Positions 11,235 to 22,184 of a stretch of DNA of 64,000 bases are shown piece by piece. Numbering within the stretch: position 1 is the stretch's first letter; every line of letters begins with the position of its first letter. The translations under genes and the position numbers were made by a program. Below the pieces are notes generated by a model that was not told the origin of the DNA, did no database searches, and saw only the letters and a program-made list of their open reading frames with translations. Source of the stretch: Achatina immaculata (lineage: Eukaryota; Mollusca; Gastropoda; Stylommatophora; Achatinidae); NCBI GenBank assembly GCA_009760885.1, contig CM019716.1, forward strand, positions 5,866,438 to 5,930,437, in the 5' to 3' direction.

Positions 11235-11600
11235 GGAATATACAGAATATGAGTATGCCGTATAAATGTACAGAAAGTTTTTGACACAGAATTGAACAGA
11301 AAAATGTATAACATAGAACTGTACAGAAAGATTTATAGTATAGAACTGAACAGAATGCTTTATAGCATAGGCTTGAACAGGAAGGTTTATGACATAGAAA
11401 TGAACATAAAGATGTATGGCACGTAATGAAACAAAAAGATTTATACCATAGATCTGTACAGAAAGATTTATAGTATAGAATTAAGCAGAAAGATTTATGG
11501 TTAGAATTAAAAAGAAAGTTTTATGAGATATAACTGTACAAACAGATTTATGGCAGAGAAATGTACAGAAAGATTTATGACATGAACTGCACAGAAGAAA
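11235..11600. repeat. Degenerate ~33-bp minisatellite
   Basis: The unit is GAACTGAACAGAAAGATTTATGGCATA with many substitutions, repeated about eleven times. From 11601 to 12019 no gene is seen. Confidence 0.75.
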
Positions 11601-12019
11601 AAAATTAAACAAACATAGATTTGCTTGATAAAGTACGAACTAAAACCACAACATTATATAGATTATTAAATATTTTAGTGATCTGAAAGTGTTAACATAT
11701 TAAAGGCTAAACTTTGCTTCATATTGGACAAACTGAAAAGTAACCAGTCTCATACTATGAAGGAAGATCTTCAGCGCGATGCACTTTCTCCACAGCACCA
11801 GAGATGATCTCAAAAAACCATTTATCAATTTTTCATTCATGTTTTGGAGTTATGTGACTGAATAGAACCGATTTTAAACTGTGAAACTTTCCACTTTCTT
11901 TGTATGATACACATACGTCGTATACATATGTCAATGTGCACAGTACAGACTTGTATCTAATCTGTAATATACACCAACACCAACACAGGGACAGCACACG
12001 TATAAACACGCAATGTAAC

Positions 12020-12193
12020 CTGAACACTCCAGTGCGCTATGGGAGACGCGCTCATCATGATGGCGTACGTGAAGAGTTCCATGGACAGCGGCGACATCAG
12101 ATGGAACCCCACGCTGGCGCCCCCCGCGCTCTCTCCAAAAATAGTGATCCTTGCTGGGTCGCCGCCCATGTTTTCCGCATTTTCCTTTATCCA
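12020..12193 (-). CDS. Cholinesterase-like exon 5 (nucleophile Ser)
   Basis: The exon encodes residues 199-256. The acceptor is TTTCTTGTCAG before TGGATAAAG; the donor is GTTCAG before GTTACA, a weak but usable GT. The sequence WIKENAENMGGDPARITIF leads to GESAGGASVG, with S220 as the predicted catalytic nucleophile. The exon ends in MMSASPIAHWSVQ, where families usually have QSGSP; the Trp of that segment is kept. The exon is more G+C-rich than the surrounding intron. Both ends are phase 0. Confidence 0.93.
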
Positions 12194-12559
12194 CTGACAA
12201 GAAATTAGACTACATTTAAAAAAAAAATATACATGAACCTGGAAATATCACTACGATTACTTTCATAATACAAAAATAACTGAAAATAGTATAAAAAGAA
12301 TATTAATATTTCAGTAAATTCGGCCTCATGGAATAGCCATTTTAAAAGTTTGGACAAAATTTGCGTCGTTAGAAATAAAATCTTGGGGATAATAAGCGAA
12401 AGTTTCTAACTGTGATGAGGGCTATCACCGAAAAGAGATAAATAACAATTAAATCACAATAAAATAATAAATCACATTAAAATCATACTATCTCCTTTCA
12501 TCCTTTCGGTTAATATTTTAACAGTTTATGTTACGGGTGTTAATGTTTACATTTTCTGA

Positions 12560-12736
12560 GTTGAATTCCTGAATAACGGTTCGGAGACATGGATTATGAC
12601 CAAAACAATACAACGGAGAATACAAACATTAATGAAATACTGCTTGAGGAGGAAACCCAACACCAGCATAGCAAGAAAGGCACTGACATGGAATCCTCAA
12701 AGAAACAGAAAACGAGGAAGGCATAGACTTACTTCT
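12560..12736 (+). pseudogene. RTE-C fragment, left half
   Basis: The frame ETWIMTKTIQRRIQTLMKYC, then ALTWNPQRNRKRGRHRLT, is an RTE-type C-terminal segment. It is interrupted here by RTE-D and resumes at about 13088. From 12194 to 12560 is A+T-rich intron with nothing recognised. Confidence 0.7.
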
Positions 12737-13088
12737 TACATCTTACATCCTTCCCGCGCCGTTAAACGTCACACGGGGCTCGCATAGTTGTTTGCCAAGT
12801 TCTCCTTTTCTCGGCGAGTCTTTCAACTGGCTTCTCTTAACAATGTCCTCTTTAGAGTTTCACATGGTCGACCTCTTTTTCTTCAACCCGTTGTGCTCCA
12901 CTTGATAGCTTGTTTTGATATTCTCTGGTTGTTTCTTCTCATCACATGGCCTACATATGTCCATCTTCTTTTTCTGATCACCCATGAGACAGGTTGTTGT
13001 TTGCTCATCTGTCTTATCTCTGAGTTGTTCTTTAATTAGTTCCACTTAATACCAAGTATTTTCCTTAGGCATTTGTTTTCAAAGAAGT
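12737..13088 (-). mobile_element. RTE-D 3' fragment inserted in RTE-C
   Basis: On the minus strand it reads FENKCLRKILGIKWN, then a LMGDQKKKMDICRPC-like segment, and ends near ARTWQTTMRAPCDV with a (TAAGATG)n tail at 12737-12752. It is the same family as the plus-strand copy at 30.1-30.8 kb. Confidence 0.72.
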
Positions 13089-13247
13089 CTAATTATACTT
13101 GGAGAAGAGAAATTATGGCAGTGCTCAGAGACAAGGGATACACATGGAAGGAAGCAGAGAATAATTCCAAGAACAGGGATGACTGGAGAGCCTTTATCTG
13201 TGGCTTATGTTCTCAAGGGAGTGAAGGCGATGATGATGATGTTTCCT
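13085..13247 (+). pseudogene. RTE-C fragment, right half
   Basis: WRREIMAVLRDKGYTWKEAE, then DDWRAFICGLCSQGSEGDDDD and a (GATGAT) tail: the C-terminus and tail of RTE-C, continuing the left half. Confidence 0.7.
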
Positions 13248-13434
13248 GAATAAATGGCTTTGGTCTGAAAAACGATTAACACGTGATTAGGCAGGTTTAA
13301 GCCTGGTATGTGAGGACGTATGTTAAGAAAACGAAATGGACGCTTGACCAGTGCGGATGTGTTGTGTTTGTCGCCGTGTTAGGGAGTTTGTGGCTGTACT
13401 AGGAACTTTGAGAACTGTCGACATGTTTGGTCCG

Positions 13435-13545
13435 AAGTTCTGTTCATCCGCTTGTCTGGAATGGAAGCTTTATGTCAGCTATATGGCGTGACTGCTTGTC
13501 TAGAATGTAAGCTTTATATCACCTATATGGCCTAACTGTTTGATG
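13435..13545. repeat. Two ~55-bp direct repeats
   Basis: A block starting TGTCTGGAATGGAAGCTTTA is followed by a second starting TGTCTAGAATGTAAGCTTTA, each ending in a TATATGGC(G/C)TGACTG-like motif. The flanking intron from 13250 to 14030 holds no other feature I recognise. Confidence 0.7.
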
Positions 13546-14029
13546 GCTGATCTGAAGATCTGTAATTTGACATATTTCTGGATGTATTTATGATCCATCC
13601 AGTATCCATCATCATTAAGTTTCATCCAGTAAACTTTAAAGCGTCATATTGTCTGCACCGAACTGGCTTGCTTATCACACTGTGATGTCTCAACAAAAGC
13701 AAAAGATCCTGGGAATCACTGAATAGTGAATACATTCAGAATTCGTCGCTTATGCTCTACCAGGTTGGGTTGAATAGGTAATGCTACAACGGCACAGCCA
13801 CAAGATTTCAGAAAGGTGGCTGGTCGTTGAAGTAATACCTAAGTGAACTTGCCTCAAGCCAGAAACGTAAGGTGGCAGGCCTTTGTCCCCTTGACCATAC
13901 TATGAGAAGCGCTGAAAATGTCGAACACTTCAAGACATAGATAATTACATGGCTACCTATGTATAATATTCCAGCTTATAATCTGACGTGGAAAAGGCAG
14001 AGCACGTTACACACACACACTAGATGTTG

Positions 14030-14420
14030 CACTGCTGCTAGTTTTGTATCAACTTAGACCATTGTTACTTTAACCACAGTTACTGCTAACTCTGCGGTTA
14101 CAACCATCTGTACAACTACTAGTACAGCCACTATTACTACTGTCAATACCACATTTAATAAAAGTGATCATTAGTACTACATGTTACCATAACTACCATT
14201 ACACTCAACCGTTACCAGAAAACCACTAACATTACCGGCTCTACCACTATCAACAGATTATCTTCTCCATCTCCACTACCACTGCTGTTATCACTACAAA
14301 AATACCACAATCACTAACACCGTTACTGTTAATTTTACTGCTAACATTACTATCATCAAACCGACTACTAAAGTCACTGCTACTATTAACAGTAAAACTA
14401 CCACCACTTACCATCTTCAG
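14030..14420. repeat. Degenerate ACT/ACC trinucleotide-rich tract
   Basis: Codon-like but irregular triplets such as ACTACC, ATTACT and GTTACC dominate with no long frame. This is low-complexity intron sequence. Confidence 0.75.
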
Positions 14421-14464
14421 TGTACACCACCACGTGGTCAGTGTCGCGGAGATGACATTTGTAG

Positions 14465-14775
14465 GGCGATCTAAAACTACAGAGATGTTTTTTGAAAGGC
14501 GATGTAAAGTATGGAGATGACTTCTGTAAGGCTATGTAAAACTACGGAGATGAGTTTTGTAAGGTGATCTAAAACTACGGAGATGAGTTTTGTAAGGTGA
14601 TTTAAAACTACAGAGATGAGTTTTGTAAGGTGATCTAAAACTACGGAGATGAGTTTTGTAAGGCGATGTAAAACTACGGAGATGAGTTTTGTAAGGTGAT
14701 CTAAAACTACGGAGATGAGTTTTGTAAGGCGATGTAAAACTACGGAGATGAGTTTTGTAGGGCGATGTAAAACTA
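14465..14775. repeat. ~31-bp minisatellite
   Basis: AACTACGGAGATGAGTTTTG plus TAAGGYGATCTAAA recurs about ten times, alternating GATCT and GATGT variants. From 14776 to 15640 nothing gene-like is seen apart from a short (TCA)n at 15333-15357. Confidence 0.85.
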
Positions 14776-15640
14776 TTTCCTCTACCCTGGTCCTCATCAG
14801 CTTACCATAATGATTACCAGTTTTCACCCACTCAGGCCCCACCCATAGAACGAGGAACCCCCTCCCCCGGGGCCCCATGAACGATGCACCTACTGGACCC
14901 CCATCTTACTGGGACCTATAGCTGTAATTAGTTTCTGTTACTGCAGAATTGTTAATGTTAGTTTTATTAGACTTCTTTCATAAACATTTATCTCTATAAA
15001 TTCTCTATATGTTTACGTATACAGGAATAAAGATTTATATATCGGTGTGATAAATTGGAAGGGTGTGCATTTTGACGTGAAGAACTACACCCCCTCTCCA
15101 CCCTTTAAAAAAACCCCAGACACATTAGTTAAATTTTGGCTTCCATTTTGTTTCTCGCTGTTGGGCGAGACTGCGCGAGATTTCGCGGTATATCTTGACA
15201 TTCCGCGCACTATTAGGTTGACCTATACAAAACAAATATGTCACTAGAACATGTTGTTTTGACCTTTCAAGCCAGCTAGGGTTTCTATATTCCCTTCATA
15301 TGGTAATAGTTACGTCTTTCTTGCGTGTCTAGAGTCATCATCATCATCATCATCATGTGACGCATAGCTCTGAGACAGATTAGGGATCTGACTTGTATCA
15401 GTTAGGTTGTAGAAATCTTCTTCGACATAAATGGCGTATATAGGGGAGGGTGGTGGGATTGAGCGTATGCTCGGGGCGTCGCATTAAGAGGGGCGCCAGA
15501 TCAGAGTATGCCTTCTCCGTTAGTTGTGCTAATGATTGTTAAATTGTTATAAATGAATTCTCTGTATACAGAAACAGAGATGTTTTTTTTTACTCTTTGA
15601 TGTAAAAAAGGGGAGGGGGAGGGGGAGCAGAGGCAAAGTT

Positions 15641-15700
15641 GTCAGACGCAACCTGGGTGCCAACAACCTGGGTGCCAACAACCTGGGTGCCAACAACCAG
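15641..15700. repeat. 15-bp repeat, three units
   Basis: ACCTGGGTGCCAACA is repeated three times in tandem. Confidence 0.85.
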
Positions 15701-15752
15701 CTGTACCACACTGCTTCAGCTTTTAGCTTTGGCGTGATATGTATATTAAAAT

Positions 15753-16160
<408 letters not shown>

Positions 16161-16164
16161 AACA

Positions 16165-16500
16165 GGACTGGGTTCTGGGCTGGGTGCCGAGATGGGTGAT
16201 GGGCTTGGTGATGTGTTGGGTGCTGGGTTGGATGCTGTGCTGGGTGCTGGGTTGGATGCTGTGCTTGGTGCTGGGTTGGGTGCTGTGCTGGGTGCTGGGT
16301 TGGGTGCTGTGCTGGGTGCTGAGTTGGATGCTGTGCTGGGTGCTGGGTTGGGTGCTGTGCTGGGTGCTGGGTTGGGTGCTGTGCTGGGTGCTGTATTGGA
16401 TGCTGTGCTGGGTGTTGGGTTTGGTGCTGTGCTGGGTGCTAGGTCGGATGCTGTGCTGGGTGCTGGGTTGTGTGTTTGGCTGGGTATTGGGTTGGGTTGG
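16165..16500. repeat. G/T-rich 30-bp minisatellite
   Basis: GGGTGCTGGGTTGGATGCTG followed by TGCT recurs about ten times. There are no stops in two frames, so repetitive ORFs arise. Confidence 0.9.
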
Positions 16501-16894
16501 ACTATGATAATAGATAAAGAGGATCTGCATAATTATCAGCACTAGAGAACCGGAACTGAGACATATACTCCTTCCTCTGCATGATCTCTGAACACAACCT
16601 TATATAACTTCAGTTTACCAACAAGATGAGGATCACCAGGTTTATGTTCTTCCTTCGTGGTGGAGCCACATGAGATGTCTGTTTATGGAATTCGCTCTTC
16701 CAATTAAAGAGTGAAAGATAACTGTTGTCTCCAACCCTACCAGACTCGGTGCCCGTGCTTGGAGATGCCCATCAATGTGACAGCTGACAGGTTTACAGAG
16801 GTCATCAAGTCATAAGTCACGACGTCATAAGTCCATCATCATTGGGTCCTAAAATCATCAATATGGGGTCCTACGTTCTTTATTGTAGCATCAT

Positions 16895-18010
16895 AACTCT
16901 CTTAGTCTGCGCCCTAGCTCTCTCAACTGCTTCCTAACTCTCTCAGCTCACGTCCTAACTCTCTCAACTCACGTCCTAACTCTTTCAACTCACGTCATAA
17001 CTCTCTCAACTCACATCCTACCTCTCTCAACTCACGTCCTAACTCTCTCAACTCACGTTCTAACTCTCTCAACTCACGTTCTACCTCTCTCAACTCACGT
17101 TCTAACTCTTTCAACTCACGTTCTAACTCTTTCAACTCACGTTCTAACTCTTTCAACTCACGTTCTAACTCTTTCAACTCACGTCCTAACTCTCTCAACT
17201 CACGTTCTAACTCTTTCAACTCACGTTCTAACTCTTTTAACTCACGTTCTAACTCTTTCAACTCACGTCCTAACTCTCTCAACTCACGTTCTAACTCTTT
17301 CAACTCACGTTCTAACTCTTTCAACTCACGTCCTAACTCTTTTAGCTCACGTTCTAACTCTCTCAACTCACGTTCTAACTCTCTCAACTCACGTTCTAAC
17401 TCTCTTAACTCACGTTCTAACTCTTTCAACTCACGTCCTAACTCTTTTAGCTCACGTTCTAACTATCTCAACTCACGTTCTAACTCTCTCAACTCACGTT
17501 CTAACTCTCTCAACTCACGTCCTAACTCTTTTAGCTAACGTTCTAACTCTCTCAACTCACGTCCTAACTCTTTTAGCTCACGTTCTAACTCTCTCAACTC
17601 ACGTTCTAACTCTCTCAACTCACGTCCTAACTCTCTCAGCTCACGTTCTAATTCTCTTAACTCACGTTCTAACTCTCTTAACTCACATTCTAACTCTCTC
17701 AACTCACGTTCTAACTCTCTTAACTCACGTTCTAACTCTCTCAACTCACGTTCTAACTCTCTTATCTCACGTCCTAACTCTCTCAACTCACGTCCTAACT
17801 CTCTCAACTCACGTTCTAATTCTCTTAACTCACGTTCTAACTCTCTTAACTCACATTCTAACTCTCTCAACTCACGTTCTAATTCTCTTAACTCACGTTC
17901 TAACTCTCTTAACTCACATTCTAACTCTCTCAACTCACGTTCTAACTCTCTTAACTCACGTTCTAACTCTCTCAACTTACGTTCTAACTCTCTCAACTCA
18001 CGTTCTAATA
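16895..18010. repeat. 21-bp minisatellite, about 52 units
   Basis: The unit is CTCTCTCAACTCACGTTCTAA with CGTCC, CTTTC and CTTTT variants. On the minus strand the 21 nt equals seven codons (LERELRE), an accidental heptad, giving two open stretches (17429-16995 and 18047-17535) separated by stops. From 16501 to 16894 and from 18011 to 18410 I see no gene. Confidence 0.93.
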
Positions 18011-18413
18011 GACATAGAAAAAACTGAAGACATTTATAGACAAACAAGCACTAACGACATCTATTTCAAGATAATGCTGTCTGTGAAACGCAAATGAGCC
18101 TTGACATTTTTTTTTTCTGTGGACGAATTATTTATTTATGCTATGAATTATTTATTTCATTCTACTTTTCAAACTTATAAAAAATGTTTGCTTGCAAATT
18201 CAAAATATTCCAGTGGTAGAGATATAGGAATGTAGCCGCTGCGGGCATGAAAGCAGCATCATCCGGCCATGCCCCGCCCCGAGCTGTGGATATTAGTGAG
18301 TTCTCAAAGTTCAATTTTTAAATTCCCTGCAATTTCCATTTCAATATCATCAGCGAAGCGAGCTTTCGAATCATGCGAGCTCAGCAATCACAAAATTTCG
18401 ATAATATGCTAGG

Positions 18414-18820
18414 AGGTGTCCCAAAATTATACACACACTTTATAAACCAATAAATCTGCAGTGTCTTGTTTCATTTCTGTTAATTTTTTAAAACGAGAAC
18501 TGATCTTAGAAATGTCTGACTTAAAATGTAAGTTGGAACAAAAAAATGTATACTAACGCTGTACCTATTGTGACAACATGATTGGAGTCCAAATAGTTGG
18601 AACATTAATTTCAAACAGAATCTTACAATGTTGACAGGTTAAATGGTGAAACAATGTTGGGAAACTAAGATTATAATTGTTTAGAGGTAAATATATATGA
18701 ATTTTTATTTCTAATATTGAACATAGTTTGTGTTTTATATATAGTTTTATTACATTTTGTTCGTAAAAAATATAACAGTTATTAATAACCAAAATGTGTC
18801 TACAATTTTTGAGACACCTT
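18414..18820. mobile_element. Probable Tc1/mariner-type MITE or relic
   Basis: The left end reads GGTGTCCCAAAATTATACAC and the right end, inverted, GGTGTCTCAAAAATTGTAGA, an IS630/Tc1-like terminal pattern about 400 bp apart. There is no catalytic frame inside. A TA lies next to the left end, but the right flank is unclear. Confidence 0.5.
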
Positions 18821-18979
18821 GAAACTGTATATCTTCTGTGAAAAAAATGACCATGGAGTCTGAAGGAAGATTCTGTTGTATGAAACAAGAAGTAGACTAA
18901 AACTACTAGAAAAATGCCAACATGTCAAAAGCTGTCTTTACCATTGCTATCCTGTTTCTTCGTTGTATCTGCCGTATAT

Positions 18980-19196
18980 ATAATCTAGAGAAGACCGTCT
19001 TGGAAGGGTACATAATGGGAAAAAGAAAGAGAGGAAGATCAAGGCGAAGATGGCTGCAAGACATCGTTGATAATCTGCAAATGGACGCATCAGCAGCAGG
19101 CCATCTTGCTTACAACCGAGAGGCCTACAGGAGAGCTGTTAGGAAGGCAAAGTTCTGCAAGGGATACGCAAATGACTGACTGACTGACTGACCTGC
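18980..19196 (+). mobile_element. RTE-A family 3' fragment with (TGAC)n tail
   Basis: LEKTVLEGYIMGKRKRGRSR, then RRWLQDIVDNLQMDASAAG and a KAKFCKGYAND end before a (TGAC)n tail. This is the best preserved 3' end of the family in the window. Its tail abuts a minus-strand RTE fragment. Confidence 0.82.
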
Positions 19197-19199
19197 AGT

Positions 19200-20240
19200 C
19201 AGATGTTATGACTGTATCTATGTATTTATATCCATTGATCCGTCTTTTATTTAGCACCGTAATTATGCGTTCTGGTATTTTCTTTTCCTTGGATATCGGC
19301 ATTCTTCTGTTTTATTGGTGTTTAACTCATTTTTTGCGCTTTCTTCTGTGAGTTTTTGTCTAGGAGTTTTTGTAAGGTTTTCCTACTCTCTGCTATCAGT
19401 TCTGTGTGTCATCTGTGATATTGTCTAGGAGTTTTTGTAAGTTTTTCCTACTCTCTGCTATCAGTTCTGTGTCATCTGTGATATTGTCTAGGAGTTTTTG
19501 TAAGTTTTTCCTACTCTCTGCTATCAGTTCTGTGTCATCTGTGATATTGTCTAGGAGTTTTTGTAAGTTTTTCCTACTCTCTGCTATCAGTTCTGTGTCA
19601 TCTGTGATATTGTCTAGGAGTTTTTGTAAGTTTTTCCTACTCTCTGCTATCAGTTCTGTGTCATCTGTGACCTTGTCTAGGAGTTTTTGTAAGTTTTTCC
19701 TACTCTCTGCTATCAGTTCTGTGTGTCATCTGTGATATTGTCTAGGAGTTTTTGTAAGGTTTTCCTACTCTCTGCTATCAGTTCTGTGTGTCATCTGTGA
19801 CCTTGTCTAGGAGTTTTTGTAATGTTTTCATACTCTCTGCTATCAGTTCTGTGTGTCATCTGTGACCTTGTCTAGGAGTTTTTGTAATGTTTTCCTACTC
19901 TCTGCTATCAGTTCTGTGTGTCATCTGTGACCTTGTCTAGGAGTTTTTGTAAGGTTTTCCTACTCTCTGCTATCAGTACAGTGTCATCTGCATATCTGAT
20001 GTTGTTTACTTTCTTTCTTCCAATCTTTACTCCACTATCCTTACTCCACTTATTTTCTTGATTCCTCTCATTATTATTTCACTGTATAAAGAGAAGAGGT
20101 CTGGAGACAGAACACATCCTTGTCTCACACCTCTTTTTCTTTGTTAGAACTCGCTGGTGGTGTTGTCCATTCTTACTGCTGCCGTCTGTGGCCAGCAGAT
20201 GTTCTTTGCTATCTGTACGTCCGAGTTTATCAAGCAGCTT
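19200..20240 (-). pseudogene. RTE-E fragment with an internal coding-derived satellite
   Basis: The minus strand from 20240 reads KLLDKLG, then an RCETRMCSVSRPLLF-like motif B with frame changes, then [18 protein letters not shown] (motif C). After the tandem array it continues to LTEESAKNELNTNKTE and a YKYIDTVITSD-like segment near 19215. Confidence 0.82.
19370..19985. repeat. 60- to 63-bp satellite grown from RT motif C
   Basis: The unit (TCTAGGAGTTTTTGTAAG, then TTTCCTACTCTCTGCTATCA, then GTTCTGTGTCATCTGTGA) is repeated about ten times. On the minus strand each unit translates as LIAESRKNLQKLLDNITDDT-like, the residues immediately after YADDT of RTE-E. Units with an extra TG break the frame. 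Confidence 0.9.
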
Positions 20241-20332
20241 AAAACCAAAAATATTAGAAAAAAAGTAATATCAGTAATAGTTGTGCCCAAGATACTTTTT
20301 GCTGGAGAGCTTCATCTTTAAAAGCTTAAACA

Positions 20333-20392
20333 ACAAACAAACAAACAAACAAACACACACACACACGCACGCACGCACGCGCGCGCGCACAC

Positions 20393-20424
<32 letters not shown>

Positions 20425-20425
20425 G
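20333..20425. repeat. (CAAA)n/(CA)n/(CG)n alternating tract
   Basis: CAAACAAACA passes into ACACAC, GCACGCACGC, GCGCGCGC and back to CACACA. It is a purine/pyrimidine alternating run. From 20426 to 21010 I see no gene. Confidence 0.9.
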
Positions 20426-21009
20426 GGGCTTAAAGACGAAAAGTAAGGGGAAAAAACTCTACATACTATTTCTAAATTTTCTCAAACTGCTGTTTCTTTT
20501 CCTGTTTGTCTCCAATGTTTGTTCAAAGTCTGGTCAAGATGTAATCAGGCAAGAAACGGAACTGAATCATAAAGTTGGCATCTGGGACCCGCCAGGAACG
20601 CCAAGTTTGGTCTTCATTTATATAACCAACCCAGGACCTGTTCCAACCATTCATGGCCTTGGAAACTCAAGGAATCATGTGCAGGCGTGATTATTCAGAA
20701 TGTTGGGTCCCAGTATCCAGGCACGTCTGCCTTCCACTAGTTTGATCAGTTTAGGAGCCGCGTGACATATTGAATGTGCTATAAAAACAGGACGGTGTAT
20801 GGACAGATTCAGATATCCAGAAAATTTTATGGAGAAAAATAATTCCTCTCTCATATTCAGGCAGACATTTGTTGGCTCACATATTTGGAGATGTTAGGGT
20901 CTGTAGCAGGAAGTCATTTTTGTAAATCTCCAGTTCTGTTCCAAATTAAATCTTTTTGTCCACCTCCAGATGTCGTGTTTAATAGTTAGTGCGTGTATTT
21001 ACACGTACA

Positions 21010-21755
21010 GACCAACTTTAGCCCGTGTGCATCCAAAGTGTACAGCATTTGTTTATCTTATACACATCCAAAATAAACAGGTCTAACTTGCACACATTCC
21101 AGATGGACAAGTCTAGCAAAGGTGTTCAGTACAAGATAGCGCATACATACCCAAGATTTAAAAGGGTGTGTCTAGCGTGAAGAAAAAATAGAAGGAAGAA
21201 GATCAAGAGGAAGACCAAGAGAAATGATACTGGACATCTGACGGGATGGTGTGAGAGGAGATTACAAAATGAGCTGATGGCCGGCATGAAGGATCGTGTA
21301 CCCTGGAGAAGCATAATAGCCAACGCCAGTCGGCACGGCACCTGATGATGATGATGCTAGCGTGAACACACTCAAAATAATGTATTTAGCGTGTACACAC
21401 TCAAAATAATGTATCTAGCGAGTAAACACTCAAATAATGCATCTAGCGTGTACACACTAAAAATAAACAAGTCTAGCGTGGACACACTCCAGATATTAAA
21501 ATTTAGCGTGTACACATCCAAGATATGCAGTATAGATCTAGAGTGTACACAACCAAGATTTACAGTAAAGTCTTGCTTGTACAGTACATTTCTAGTGTGT
21601 ACAAAATAAAAATAAATTCTAGCATATACACACCCCAAATGGGCAAATCTAGTGTGTACACAATTAGGATGTATAGTTCAAATCTATCATGTACACATTC
21701 AAGACGTACAGTACAAGTTCAGCGTATGTACACTCCCAAAATGTACAGTATATAG
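21010..21755. repeat. Degenerate ~41-bp minisatellite next to exon 4
   Basis: TCTAGCGTGTACACACTCAA plus an ATAAACAGG-like end is repeated about fifteen times with much drift. It is interrupted at 21182-21356 by an RTE-B fragment. Confidence 0.82.
21182..21356 (+). mobile_element. RTE-B 3' fragment (175 bp) with target duplication
   Basis: The last part of RTE-B (AGAAGATCAAGAGGAAGACC through GCCAACGCCAGTCGGCACGG and a GATGAT tail) is flanked by CTAGCGTGAA at 21172-21181 and 21357-21366. This is a clean, strongly 5'-truncated insertion into the minisatellite. Confidence 0.9.
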
Positions 21756-21764
21756 CTGTCTCAC

Positions 21765-21849
21765 CTTTAGCGCCAAGACCTGGTCCAGGAGACCCACGTT
21801 GCCTGGACTGTCTGACGTCCCCCCGTACAAGAACCCGAAAGGGCCAGTC
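21765..21849 (-). CDS. Cholinesterase-like exon 4 (short)
   Basis: This 85-nt exon follows acceptor TTGTTTTCAG and ends before donor GTGAGA. After completing the Arg codon it reads TGPFGFLYGGTSDSPGN then VGLLDQVLALK, the conserved segment that precedes the nucleophile elbow in carboxylesterases (family pattern: GFL..SPGN.GLLDQ..AL). It supplies exactly the residues missing between exon 3 and exon 5 and restores phase 0. It lies at the edge of a degenerate tandem repeat (21.0-21.75 kb). Confidence 0.9.
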
Positions 21850-21924
21850 CTGAAAACAACCAGTCAATCAATTTCAATTTTCACAAACTTTCGCTGTAGA
21901 AGCAATGCATACACTGGAAGTTAC

Positions 21925-22184
21925 GAGATAAGAAAAGTGATAAGACACATCACAAGATACAATATGAAAGGAAGACCTATACTATATAACACTTGTTAGT
22001 CGTGTGACAAAAAATAATAAGACATAATCAGACTCAAATTCACACTATTGCACATATAATAAGACATTTGATAAGGCACTGTTATATACCCTAATGCACA
22101 TAGTAAAATATATGATAAAGCAAAATATATGTAACATTATAAGATTCATGAAAATACAATCGATGAAACATAATAAGACTCACG
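21925..22184. repeat. Degenerate ~33-bp repeat, left part
   Basis: Units of ATAATAAGACTCATGAAAAT plus ACAAGTGATAAAAC continue at 24007-24150, so the Penelope-like element in between inserted into this array. Confidence 0.75.

Noticed and set aside
16995..18047. Apparent coiled-coil protein of Leu-Glu-Arg heptads
   Set aside because: The unit is a 21-bp satellite with frame-breaking variants and stops between two halves; no promoter, start or conserved flanks.
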